A DNA stretch of 64,000 nt from Chloroflexota bacterium (GTDB lineage: Bacteria > Chloroflexota > Anaerolineae > Anaerolineales > Villigracilaceae), in the NCBI GenBank assembly GCA_013112685.1, contig JABFGC010000001.1, positions 1,426,001 through 1,490,000 on the forward strand, in the 5' to 3' direction. Both the position numbers and the translations under genes were made by a program. The notes under the pieces are model-generated. The model ran no database searches and had not been told where the DNA came from. It saw nothing but the letters and a program-made list of their open reading frames with translations. Below, one piece after another: positions 54,019 through 63,128 of the stretch. Positions within the stretch are counted from its first letter, which is position 1, and each line of letters begins with the position of its first letter.

Positions 54019-55038
54019 CTAGGTTTTATAAAGTATGCGGCGCAGGATGGAATAGGCAAACTTGCTGGCGGCAAAAAGCGCCGGTTTTGCAACCCAAATG
54101 TTTCTTCCGAAACCGACCAGCTCGCCGCCGAACTTGGCTTTGAAATCGCGGACGCCGTACTTCTCATCCGGCTTGCCTGCCCCGCCGAAGTCGTAAACCC
54201 GGTATCCGTTCTTGCAGCCCCATTCCAGCACGTTCCACATCAAAAGTTCGTTCGGCACGCTGGACATGAAGCGCCTGTCCACGCCGCCGTACCAGCCGTA
54301 GACCGTGTCTTTGTAAAGCAGTTCCACCGAAACGGCAGCGGGTTCATCTTCCACAAACGCGAGCGCAAAGCGCACCATGTTCGCGGGAGCGAGCCGGTCG
54401 AGCGCAGAATGGAACAATGAAATATCCGGCAGCGGAACATTTGCCCTTCCGTACGTTTTCTCCAGAAGGCGGTAACAGTCCGTCACTTTGTCCCGTTCGT
54501 GGATTTCCTCGATTCGGACCTTGTTTCGTTTGATGCCTTTGCGGATGTGCTGGCGGGTGCGCGAACCGATCCGATTAAAAACCGCCTCAACCGGACCCTG
54601 GAGGTTGATCAGGTAATTCAAGTGTTCTTCGTACCGGAAGCCGGATTCCGCCAAAACCGGGAGTAATCCGTTCGGTTCAGATACGTTTCGCACTTCGGTA
54701 AACAGGGATGCCATTCCCGCGCTGCGTTTGTATTGACTCAGAAGTTCGGATAATGCCTGTGAACCAGACTGCCCTTCGCGGCAAAGCGCGCCGCCGAAGA
54801 CGACCGTGCGGGTGGTCAATTTTTTTAGCAGCCCGTCGGACAGCGAAATATGCACGGGAATCCACAAGGCGGCGATGCCTTCATCATCCATTGCTGCCCA
54901 AACCTGCGGGAAAAAGCCTTTGGTTTCCCTCCACACCTCGAGCATCTCAGGCGTGTGAAAGATGTTCCCTTGGGGGTGGGATTTCACAAAATCCTGCCAT
55001 TGCTCGTGAGGGATGGAGTTCAGTACGTCCACAGTCAT
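54019..55038 (-). CDS. FemAB/GNAT-type acyl or aminoacyl transferase
   Basis: 339 residues. Double GNAT fold of the FemAB kind: WQDFVKSHPQGNIFHTPEML at the start, GSRTRQHIRKGIKRNKVRI in the middle and AAVSVELLYKDTVYGWYGGVD, then YRVYDFGGAGKPDEKYGVRDFK at the end. Relatives transfer amino acids or acyl groups to peptidoglycan or to EPS precursors. The ATG at 55038 is chosen because the longer frame runs through the previous gene. With an ATP-grasp ligase and a deacetylase nearby, N-acylation of an amino sugar is a reasonable guess. Confidence 0.8.
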   Translation of the reverse strand: MTVDVLNSIPHEQWQDFVKSHPQGNIFHTPEMLEVWRETKGFFPQVWAAMDDEGIAALWIPVHISLSDGLLKKLTTRTVVFGGALCREGQSGSQALSELLSQYKRSAGMASLFTEVRNVSEPNGLLPVLAESGFRYEEHLNYLINLQGPVEAVFNRIGSRTRQHIRKGIKRNKVRIEEIHERDKVTDCYRLLEKTYGRANVPLPDISLFHSALDRLAPANMVRFALAFVEDEPAAVSVELLYKDTVYGWYGGVDRRFMSSVPNELLMWNVLEWGCKNGYRVYDFGGAGKPDEKYGVRDFKAKFGGELVGFGRNIWVAKPALFAASKFAYSILRRILYKT

Positions 55039-55052
55039 GTTTTCTCTCTCGC

Positions 55053-56273
55053 TTATCTTCGACCGTTCGTTCCCAGACGGTTCACCAGTTTTACATAATC
55101 TTCGCTGACGCGCTGCCAGTTGTACTTTTCGTTGAACTTGACGATGTTGCGCGCCAGGGCGGAAAGCCTGGCACGGTCCCGGTAAAGGGACAAAATACAA
55201 GCGGCAAGGTCATCCACGTTATCGGGCGCGAAGAACTGGACGGTTTCGTCGTCGAAATAAGCCGCAATGGCGGGTGTCCGCGCGGCGATGGCTGGGACTC
55301 CCAGCGCGGCATATTCCATCAGTTTGGTGGGGAGGATTCCCCCGGTAAACACGCCGTTGCGGTAGGGCACCACGGCAAGGTCGGCGGATGTAAGCAGTGT
55401 GGGCAGTTCGCTCGTTGACAAGCCTGTCGTGCTGAATTGGACGAGATTCGATATGCCCAGTTCTTCCGCCAGGTTCAACAGGTCGTTCGAATATTCGCCC
55501 CAGCCGTGCAGGAGGAAACGAACATCCGGCGCCTCGCCTTTTATTTTGTGCATCGCTCTCAGGACGAGATCCAAGCCGTGCCGCTGACCGATCACGCCGT
55601 GATAGATCATCAAGAATTGATCTTTCTTCGGCGTATGTGTGCCCGCGCTCCGGTGGAAAATATTGTCGTCCGCCACGTTCATCACCACCGAGATCTTTTC
55701 GGCGGGCTGACCGCGTTCGACCAGCGACTGCTTCCATAATTCGGTCACTGTGATGATGTGGCTGGCAAACCGGCAGGAAAGCCATTCCTGCAAGCGGATG
55801 AGCCGGACGAGGAAGTTGTTCATTGGGCGCTGGTAGCGCTCGGCATAAAACTCCGGCATCAGGTCGTGGATGTCGAGAATCGCCTTGGCGCCCATCAGTT
55901 TGGGAATCAACGCGACAAAGACCAGAAAATCCGGCAGGTTATGGACTTGGACGACATCGTAGCGGTTCTTGAAGTATAGGCTCGTGAGGCGGAAGAAGGC
56001 GCGGACAAAGAACGCCAGGTATTCGAAGAGTTGGGCAAACAAACCCTGCCCCCTCTGCCGCTGGACGGGCAGGCGGTGGACTTGTACGCCATGGATGCGC
56101 TCGGATTCCGGGTCGCCCGGTTTGCTGAGGCAGATGACATCCACCTCGATGCCGTGCTTTACGAGCGCCAGGGCTTCGCGCTCCACGCGCGTCTCCCCAA
56201 GGGGATAGTAGGCGTGGACGACCATGCAGTGGCGTGCGGGGGTTTTCGAGGTTTGCGAGTGATTATTTTTCAT
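55053..56273 (-). CDS. Family 4 glycosyltransferase
   Basis: 406 residues, GT-B fold. N-terminal HAYYPLGETRVEREALAL, middle VVQVHNLPDFLVFVALIP and LDIHDLMPEFYAERYQ, donor-binding part MIYHGVIGQRHGLDLVL, VPYRNGVFTGGILPTKLMEYAALGVPAIA with the Glu-containing E-x7-E region. Retaining glycosyltransferase that adds a sugar to a lipid-linked glycan. 14 nt before the FemAB-like gene. Confidence 0.9.
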   Translation of the reverse strand: MKNNHSQTSKTPARHCMVVHAYYPLGETRVEREALALVKHGIEVDVICLSKPGDPESERIHGVQVHRLPVQRQRGQGLFAQLFEYLAFFVRAFFRLTSLYFKNRYDVVQVHNLPDFLVFVALIPKLMGAKAILDIHDLMPEFYAERYQRPMNNFLVRLIRLQEWLSCRFASHIITVTELWKQSLVERGQPAEKISVVMNVADDNIFHRSAGTHTPKKDQFLMIYHGVIGQRHGLDLVLRAMHKIKGEAPDVRFLLHGWGEYSNDLLNLAEELGISNLVQFSTTGLSTSELPTLLTSADLAVVPYRNGVFTGGILPTKLMEYAALGVPAIAARTPAIAAYFDDETVQFFAPDNVDDLAACILSLYRDRARLSALARNIVKFNEKYNWQRVSEDYVKLVNRLGTNGRR

Positions 56274-56285
56274 GCGTGATCCCTG

Positions 56286-57608
56286 TTACCAGCAAATGCC
56301 GTCGTATTGGGCGGCGAGTTCCACTCCATTTTGAGAAATGCAGACCAGGTCTACAACGATCTGGTCGGGACGCGTCTTTTGGATGGCGGTTTGAAATTCG
56401 GGCGAGCCGTTGCCGATGACGATGACTTCGCTGTTCGCCACCACTTCCTCGATGGAATCGCACATCAGGGCGGCGACATGCGGAATCACCCGTTCGATGT
56501 AATCCCGGTTCGACCCGTGCAGGCGGGCGAGCGAAACGTTCCGGTCGTAGATCATGACATCGTAGCCTTTGCCGATCAGCGTTTCGATCAGCATCACCAG
56601 CGGACTCTCGCGCAGGTCGTCGGTGCCGGCTTTGAAACTGAAACCCAGGATGCCCACTTTGTTCCGCCCGGTCTTCTGGATCATTTCAAACCCGCGCTTG
56701 ATCTGCCCGTCGTTGCTCGGCAGGATGGCTTCCAGCACCGGCAAATTCAAATCCAGGCGGCGACCGTGATAGAGAAGCGCGCGCAAATCCTTCGGCAGGC
56801 AGGAGCCGCCGAAGGCAAAGCCGGGCTTGAGGTAGTAGGGCGAGAGATTCAGTTTGGTATCCATGCAGAAAATATCCATGACTTGACGGCTGTCAATCTC
56901 CTGCGCCTTGCAGATGTTCCCAATTTCGTTGGCAAAGGTCACTTTCAGGGCATGGAAGGCGTTGTTCGCGTACTTGATCATCTCCGCGCTTTTGATGGGG
57001 ACGGTGAACAATGGCGCGTTCAACGGCTGGTACAAGCCGGAAGCCGCTTCGACGGTTTGCGGATCGTAGGCGCCGATCACCGTGAAAGGCGGCTGGAAAA
57101 AGTCGCGTACGGACGTCCCCTCGCGCAGGAACTCAGGATTGAAGCAGATCCCGAAATCCCTGCCGGCGGTCTTGCCGGAGGTGCGTTCCAATTCGGGGAT
57201 CACAACCGTCTCGGTGGTGCCGGGCAGGACCGTGCTGCGCAGGATGACGATGTGGAAGGCTTCTTTCTTCGCCAATGCCGCGCCGATCTCTGAGACCACC
57301 CTCCTGACGTAGGTGAGGTCGAGGCTTCCGTTGTGGTTGCTGGGCGTGCCCACGCAGATCATGGACACGTCCGAGTTCATGATGGCGTCGTCCACGTCGG
57401 TGGTGGCTCGCAGGCGTCCAATTTTCACCATCTCACCGACCATTTCGTCAATATCCTCTTCGACCACGGTGCTGTGACCGCTGTTGATGATTTCGACCTT
57501 CTGCGGGTTGACGTCCACGCCCACGACGCGGTGTCCCTGCCTGGCAAAACAGGCGGCGGAGACCGTGCCGATATACCCCAGACCAAATATGCTGATGCTC
57601 GTACTCAT
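56286..57608 (-). CDS. UDP-glucose/GDP-mannose dehydrogenase family (AlgD-like)
   Basis: 440 residues. NAD-binding ISIFGLGYIGTVSAACFA, central domain PIKSAEMIKYANNAFHALK and the catalytic motif FGGSCLPKDLRALL with Cys270; C-terminal GILGFSFKAGTDDLRESP. It oxidises a sugar nucleotide twice to a uronic acid; the FGGSCLPKDLRAL form and overall sequence are nearer GDP-mannose dehydrogenase (AlgD) than UDP-glucose dehydrogenase, but the donor is not proven. The cluster's glycan therefore probably contains a uronic acid. Confidence 0.9.
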   Translation of the reverse strand: MSTSISIFGLGYIGTVSAACFARQGHRVVGVDVNPQKVEIINSGHSTVVEEDIDEMVGEMVKIGRLRATTDVDDAIMNSDVSMICVGTPSNHNGSLDLTYVRRVVSEIGAALAKKEAFHIVILRSTVLPGTTETVVIPELERTSGKTAGRDFGICFNPEFLREGTSVRDFFQPPFTVIGAYDPQTVEAASGLYQPLNAPLFTVPIKSAEMIKYANNAFHALKVTFANEIGNICKAQEIDSRQVMDIFCMDTKLNLSPYYLKPGFAFGGSCLPKDLRALLYHGRRLDLNLPVLEAILPSNDGQIKRGFEMIQKTGRNKVGILGFSFKAGTDDLRESPLVMLIETLIGKGYDVMIYDRNVSLARLHGSNRDYIERVIPHVAALMCDSIEEVVANSEVIVIGNGSPEFQTAIQKTRPDQIVVDLVCISQNGVELAAQYDGICW

Positions 57609-57713
57609 GTATTCCTCCGGTTTGATGTTCGGTGTTTGCGCATCGAATCAGCAAAAATAATTGCTTTCACAAATCGCTTCCGCCTGCAAGCAAGTAACCT
57701 GCGGCGCAGGAGA
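57609..57713. other. Short gap, possible promoter region of the left half of the cluster
   Basis: 105 nt, A/T-richer than its surroundings, the only sizeable gap within the minus-strand cluster. It could hold the promoter for the dehydrogenase and the genes after it. A GGAGGAAT ribosome binding site precedes the dehydrogenase start. Confidence 0.4.
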
Positions 57714-58659
57714 TTAAGTTTTGTATTTGAGCCACGAAGACAGACTCCAACTGAGCGACCCATGCTCGCGCTGAAAATGCAAGTAATCGAGCGCGGTGCG
57801 GTTGTGGATGGGCTTGCGCTCCTTCAACAACTCAGGCAGTTCGCGGACGATGTGCCAGACCGCCTTGAAGACCCAGCCCACGCGCCCGCGCCGCAATCCC
57901 TTCGCCAGTTCGGCAGCGACTTTCAGCGGCAGCATCCAGACCAGCATCCACCACGGGTAGCGGACGATGTAAATGCGCAGGGTGTTGCGGAAATCGTGGT
58001 ATTTGCGCTCCGTGCTGGCGATTCGCTTCTGGGGCGAGACGCGATGCAGGACCACCGCCGAGGGACAGTACAAAATCTTGTAGCCTGCATCCAGCATCCG
58101 TAATGCCAGTTCTTCGCCCTCGCGCCCGAAGAACAAGCGCTCCCAAAACAGACCCGCCTTGAGGAGCGCATCCCTGCGGAAGGCGCAGCCCGTCTCGGAG
58201 AAGTTGTGGGTGAAGAACTCCTGGTCGCCTTTCGTCTTTTGCTTTTCGCTGTATGCCCAACCGGCGGCGGGATCGAAATCCCGCGTGTGGGCGTTGACGA
58301 CCTTCGAGTTCACCACGCCGATGGTTTCATCCTGCTCGAAGGCGCGGACGATGGCATTCAGCGCGCCGCGTTCGGGACTGGCGTCGCTGTCGAGGCAGAG
58401 GATGTACCTGCCGCGCGCCTGCCGCAAGCCGACGTTGCGTCCGCCTGAGGCGCCGTGATTCTCTGAGAGGCAGACCAACTTCACGTCCGGGAAGGAGGCG
58501 TGGATTTCCTCCGGGGTTCCATCCATCGAAGCGTTATCCACCACGATGATTTCAGAAATCGGGATAATCCTGCTCGTACACCGAGCGGATGGTTTCCAGC
58601 ACATCCCGCTTTCGATTCCAAGTGGCGATCACAACGCTGAGGACGGGGTCGGGGGACAT
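57714..58659 (-). CDS. Family 2 glycosyltransferase, WbbL-type (frame break)
   Basis: About 314 residues. SPDPVLSVVIATWNRKRDVL start, then EIIVVDNASMDGT, NHGASGGRNVGLRQARG, LCLDSDASPE (DxD) and FGREGEELALRMLDAGY; inverting GT-A enzyme like rhamnosyltransferases. The frame breaks near 58552 where GATTTCTGAAATC should read GATTTCGAAATC (one extra T), which creates a false TGA. The ATG at 58659 abuts the previous stop (TAAATG). Confidence 0.83.
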
Positions 58660-59739
58660 TTAGCGCGCGCCTTTTGTGTGTTGAAAATTTCTCATGCCGA
58701 TCTGCTCCAGCCATTGCACGCTCATGCGCAAACCTTCGTCCAAGCCGACGCTGGGCTGGAATGCGAGCAGGTGATGGGCTTTTGAGGAGACGTAAACCGC
58801 CTTGCGTCCGTACAGTTTGAGGTCGTGGACGCGCGGCATGGTCTTCATGCGCGTTTCCACAAACTTCATGGCGCGCCGCGCCTGCCTTTGTTTGGCGGCG
58901 ACCAGTTTGATCAGCCGCTCGAAGCGGCTGCGCGCAAACTTGATCGAATCGCGCAGCGGCTCCATCAGTTTGGTCTTGAAACCGATGCCCTGGGATTCGT
59001 ACACTTTCAACGGCGGCAGGCCGAGCTCATGGTTGAAACGCTCGAAGTATTCGTTCCAGGTCGGGCGTTCGGGTCCGTTGAGGATGAAGACCTGCCCGAC
59101 GGCGTCGTCGTTTTTCGCGGCGAGCAGGATGCCGTCCACAAGGTCGGTGGCGTAAATGAGGTTGCAGATGCCGTCCGCCGCGCCTTTGAAGATGCCCCAG
59201 TTGCCCGCCAGTAGTTTGTATGCCAGGTTGACCGTGAAGGTTTTGCTGAACGGTCCGTACACAATCGGCGGGCGCAGGATGACAAGCGGCAAGCCTTTGT
59301 CGTGGTATTCCCAGCAGACTTCCTCGGCGAGGATTTTGTTATCGGCGTAGGAATCGTGCATGCTCTGGCAGGGGAAGGATTCGTCAATGCTGCCGGACTG
59401 CTCGCCGAACACTTCCGTGGTGGAAACATGCACGAAGCGCTCCACGCCGTGCTTGTGCGCCGCTTCCAGCACGTTGCGCGTGCCTTGGGCGATGGATTCA
59501 TCCGCGCCCTTGGCGCAGTGGATGACGCGCGTCACGCCCTGCATGGCGGCGTCGAGTTCGGCGGGCTCCATGATGTTGCATGGCACGATCTCCATACGAA
59601 AGCGCGCCGGACGCGCCGCGCCGGACCAGTTATGCACGCCGGCGCGCACCCGCTCGCCGTTCAGGTAAAGCGTTTCCGCCACCCAGCCGCCGATGAAGCC
59701 GCCGGCGCCCGTTACGAGAGTGATGTTTTTAGACGGCAT
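58660..59739 (-). CDS. NAD-dependent epimerase/dehydratase (extended SDR)
   Basis: 359 residues. ITLVTGAGGFIGGWVAETL (Rossmann), VIHCAKGADESIAQGT, STTEVFGEQ, active-site DSYADNKILAEE with Tyr and Lys in place, LRPPIVYGP. The last 80 residues are basic and helical and not typical. It probably modifies a sugar nucleotide or a lipid-linked sugar. The start ATG overlaps the end of the oxidoreductase gene by 11 nt. Confidence 0.83.
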   Translation of the reverse strand: MPSKNITLVTGAGGFIGGWVAETLYLNGERVRAGVHNWSGAARPARFRMEIVPCNIMEPAELDAAMQGVTRVIHCAKGADESIAQGTRNVLEAAHKHGVERFVHVSTTEVFGEQSGSIDESFPCQSMHDSYADNKILAEEVCWEYHDKGLPLVILRPPIVYGPFSKTFTVNLAYKLLAGNWGIFKGAADGICNLIYATDLVDGILLAAKNDDAVGQVFILNGPERPTWNEYFERFNHELGLPPLKVYESQGIGFKTKLMEPLRDSIKFARSRFERLIKLVAAKQRQARRAMKFVETRMKTMPRVHDLKLYGRKAVYVSSKAHHLLAFQPSVGLDEGLRMSVQWLEQIGMRNFQHTKGAR

Positions 59740-60748
59740 CCCGCACCTCCGCAGAGCGATACCAGGGCATATCCAACAATTGCGTCTTTTCGTACGCTTC
59801 GTCGGTAAACTCGATGGACTCCAGCACATCCGCGCCCTGCACCAGCGGTTTTGCGCCCTTTTCGATCACGGCGATGAAATTGGAGACGATCTCGCGCGCC
59901 ACGTCCAGCTTGGTGTGAATCGGCGAGTTGACGAAGACCTCGCGCTTCCTTCCGCCCTCGGTGATGATCAGTTTCTGGTAGTCGTAGATTTCGCCCTCGA
60001 TGGTCCCGCGTTCGCATTCGATGGAGAAGCGGCAGGGCACATCCGCAAACCAACTCATCACCAGCCTGCCTTTGCAGGCGTCCTTTTCAAATGCGACGTG
60101 CGCCACGGCTTCGCTGCCGCCGAACGCATCGTTATATGAAGAGAGCAGATCGGGTTTGCCCCCCAGCCACCAGCAGATGTGGTCCACGGCATGGGCGCCG
60201 CGGTCACGCAAAATTCCGCGTGTGGAAGGGTCGGACTGGAAATAGAAACCGCTTACGGTGGGCCAGTTGAAAATCTCGCCGATGACGTATTCCATCTTCA
60301 ACGGGGCGCCGTACGTTTTTTCGCTCAGCAGTTTTTTTACGTGCGCGAAGTGTGGGATGATCCGCTGGAGGTAATTGACCGCCAGCGCGGTCTCCTTTTG
60401 ATGCGCCATCTCGATCAGGATGCGCGCATGGGCGGCGTCTTCCGCCAGCGGCTTTTCGCACAGGACGGGAATCTTGCGCGAGAGGAACTCGACTCCGATG
60501 GGAGCGTGCAAACCGGTCGGAAGCGCGATGATGACCCCGTCCGCTTCATTCTGGACCTCGCGGTGGTCCCGCGCGCTGCGCCGGACCTGGTACTTCGCCG
60601 TGAATTTATCGAGCCGAGCCTGGTCCCGGTCCACCAGGATCAGGTTTTCCATCACCGATGGGAAGGATGCCAATGCGGGCAGATAGTATTCCTCTGCGAT
60701 TGCGCCGCAGCCGATCACGGCAATTCGAGGCGTCTTTGAATTCGTCAT
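59729..60748 (-). CDS. Gfo/Idh/MocA family oxidoreductase
   Basis: 339 residues. Rossmann start RIAVIGCGAIAEEYYLPAL, the EKP motif VLCEKPLAEDAAHA and a C-terminal domain with ILRDRGAHAVDHICWWLGG. It uses NAD(P) to oxidise or reduce a sugar or sugar nucleotide, often the 3-keto step before amination. The amination partner is not visible in this cluster. Overlaps the SDR gene by 11 nt. Confidence 0.88.
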   Translation of the reverse strand: MTNSKTPRIAVIGCGAIAEEYYLPALASFPSVMENLILVDRDQARLDKFTAKYQVRRSARDHREVQNEADGVIIALPTGLHAPIGVEFLSRKIPVLCEKPLAEDAAHARILIEMAHQKETALAVNYLQRIIPHFAHVKKLLSEKTYGAPLKMEYVIGEIFNWPTVSGFYFQSDPSTRGILRDRGAHAVDHICWWLGGKPDLLSSYNDAFGGSEAVAHVAFEKDACKGRLVMSWFADVPCRFSIECERGTIEGEIYDYQKLIITEGGRKREVFVNSPIHTKLDVAREIVSNFIAVIEKGAKPLVQGADVLESIEFTDEAYEKTQLLDMPWYRSAEVRDAV

Positions 60749-60761
60749 GTATTGCTCCTTT

Positions 60762-61913
60762 TCAAAGCCCTGCTTGGGCTTTCAGATAGACTTCTCTGGT
60801 TTCGAACGCAACCCGTTCCTGTTCGCACCGCACCCATGCCCTGGCGTTTTCTTCCATGCGGCGGCGCAGGGCTTCATCCTGAAGGACGCGCACAATCGCC
60901 TGCGCCAGGCGCTCCGGGTCGGCGGGGGGGACGAGGAAACCGGTCTCGCCTTCCCGCACATATTCGGGCAGCGCGCCGACATTCGTCGCCACCACGGGCT
61001 TTCCGAACACGTAGGCGGTGGTCAACATGCCGCTGGTCGAGGCGGAAAGATACGGCAGAGCCACGAGACTTGCCTTTTGGAAATACTCCGCCAGTTTGGC
61101 TGAGGTCAAAAACCCTTCGCGGATCTCGAATTTGCTTTCGTCTTCGATCAGTTCCCGGCAGCGCGGCAGGTCTTCGCCGTGTGCGGCGATCAGAAAACGC
61201 GCGTTCGGGATTTTCTCGTTCACGTACGGCTGGGCGCGGATGAGAAACTCCAGTCCTTTGCGGGGCTGGGCTTTGCCGGGGAAGAGCACGGTGTAAGGTT
61301 CTTCTTCGCATTGTCCCTCCGCCCATTTCGCCGCGGCAATGCGCGGAATGAGCGACACGTAAGCGACCCTGTGCGCCGGGACGGAATACAACCGCCGGAC
61401 GACATCCACCTGGTCTGCGCCGTTGACGATGATCAAATCCGAGCCGAGCGTGAGCAGTTTGGCAATCGTCCACAGGACGAAGGCGGGCAGTTTCTCGCCG
61501 AGGTTGGGCTGGGGGATGATCATCGTGGAAACGACGGGCGTTTTGCGAACCAGGCAGGCGAGGACGGCGATCCACAATTCGCCGGGTCCCATCAGGATGT
61601 GCGCCACATCCAGCGAGTCGGCTTCGATCATGCGGCGCAGGCGGTTCGCGGCGGGGAGGGAGCGCGGGTCGCGCATACGCGGAAATTGGAAGAGCCGCAC
61701 GATCACGCTTTCGGGGAGGAGCCGCTTGCTGTAAAGTGAAGCAGCCAGCGCGTCCGAAGAAGAGGCGTTTGGCGGGACGCCAAGATAGTAGGCGAGGTTC
61801 GTCTGCGAGAGGTAGAGAGTCACCGAAACATCCGCATCCGCCAATGCGTTGGCAAGGTCGAGACCGTAATCCAAATCGTCTGAGACGATCAAACCGATAC
61901 GCAGGGGACTCAT
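60762..61913 (-). CDS. Family 4 glycosyltransferase
   Basis: 383 residues, GT-B fold. N-terminal [32 protein letters not shown], donor half [46 protein letters not shown] and [22 protein letters not shown]. The ATG at 61913 overlaps the stop of the gene upstream (ATGA); a longer in-frame reading lies inside that gene and is rejected. Confidence 0.88.
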   Translation of the reverse strand: MSPLRIGLIVSDDLDYGLDLANALADADVSVTLYLSQTNLAYYLGVPPNASSSDALAASLYSKRLLPESVIVRLFQFPRMRDPRSLPAANRLRRMIEADSLDVAHILMGPGELWIAVLACLVRKTPVVSTMIIPQPNLGEKLPAFVLWTIAKLLTLGSDLIIVNGADQVDVVRRLYSVPAHRVAYVSLIPRIAAAKWAEGQCEEEPYTVLFPGKAQPRKGLEFLIRAQPYVNEKIPNARFLIAAHGEDLPRCRELIEDESKFEIREGFLTSAKLAEYFQKASLVALPYLSASTSGMLTTAYVFGKPVVATNVGALPEYVREGETGFLVPPADPERLAQAIVRVLQDEALRRRMEENARAWVRCEQERVAFETREVYLKAQAGL

Positions 61914-63113
61914 GATAGTGTCTCTCCGATGGTGCGGGTAACGACCTGGTAGGCGTCTTCGAGAAGCAGGTTCCAGTCGAATGCGGTCGAGTAATTCAGC
62001 GCCGCTTCGGAACACAGCCGGTACAGCGTTCGATCCCTGAAGAGGGTGATTGCGGCTTTGGCGAATTCATCGGCGGAGTTGCGAATTAGCAAACCGGCTT
62101 TTGATTCCTGCATAATGATTTCAGTCTGACCGAGGCGGCTGGCAATGACGGGCAGTCCCGCCGCCATGTATTCGATGATCTTCAACGGCGTGGCGTAATG
62201 ACGGAAGGTGCTGCCGGGCAGCGCGGTGGTGATGCCGATATCCGCCTGCGCAAGGATGGACGGAAGCGCTTCATAGGCGAATGTGCCGAGGAATTTCACA
62301 CGTTCCTCCTGCCCCGAGTTCGCGGCTGAGTTGACGCAGGGAAAGCTCAGCGGGTCCATAGCCCACGATCAGCGACCGGACGTCGGGGATGCTTTTGGCG
62401 ATGGCGGGCAGCGCGCGGATGGCGAGTTCGACGTTCCACAAGAGCGAGAGGCTTCCCATGTACAGGAGCGTGGGCGGGTGGGGCTGTTTTTCTCTCGCCT
62501 GCGAGAACAACGAAAGGTCCAAGCCGTTGGGGATGACCTCCACGTGTTTTGCGCCCTGCTTCCTGCGCAGGTCTGCGAGCAAACCGTTGACGGTGATGAC
62601 CACGTCCGATGCGCGGGCGCAAAGTCGTTCGCGCCGCTCGACCATGTTCCGGTTGAAGGAGTGGGTCTCCAGGCCGGGGTGGTAATCCCAATCGTCGTAG
62701 ATGAGTTTCTTCACCCGCCCGGAGCGTTTGAGGAGCGCCGCCGTCCATGCGTTGCCGGGGTAACCGAAGACGGCGGCGTCGTAGGGCGCTTCGATGCACT
62801 GGCAGAGGTTCAAATAACGCCACAGGTCTTTGATGGGCATTTCGACGGCGCTGGGCGCAAAGACATCCCGGATGGTGATGCGGCGCGAGTGTCCGTTGCC
62901 CCCGATTTCGATCCTGTCCCACGCCAGGTTGCGCGCGCCGACGCGCATCTTTTGCAGGACGGGGACGGGCGCGCCGCCATACATCTTCCGGTAACCGACC
63001 ACGTCCATCCCGGCGAACCGTCCTTCGAAGTAGTTCGCCATGTGACGGGTGCGGTGGTTGAGCCCCGAAAGCAGGTGCCAGCCGCCGATGAAGAGGATAC
63101 GTCCAGAGTGCAT
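61910..63113 (-). CDS. Family 4 glycosyltransferase (frame break)
   Basis: About 400 residues, GT-B fold. N-terminal ILFIGGWHLLSGLNHRTRHM, LIYDDWDYHPGLETHS, EVIPNGLDLSLF, LLYMGSLSLLWNVELAIRAL; donor half FLGTFAYEALPSILAQADIG, IIEYMAAGLPVIAS. The frame breaks in a four-base C run at 62312-62315 (one extra base): ELGQEERVKFLG is restored. It may resemble a glucuronosyl- or mannosyl-transferase, but the specificity is unknown. Confidence 0.83.
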
Positions 63114-63128
63114 TTCGTTATGATTCCT

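Noticed and set aside
58545..58560. In-frame TGA in the GT2 gene as a second selenocysteine codon
   Set aside because: The downstream conserved sequence is in another frame; removing one T restores the EIIVVDNAS motif. It is an indel, not recoding.
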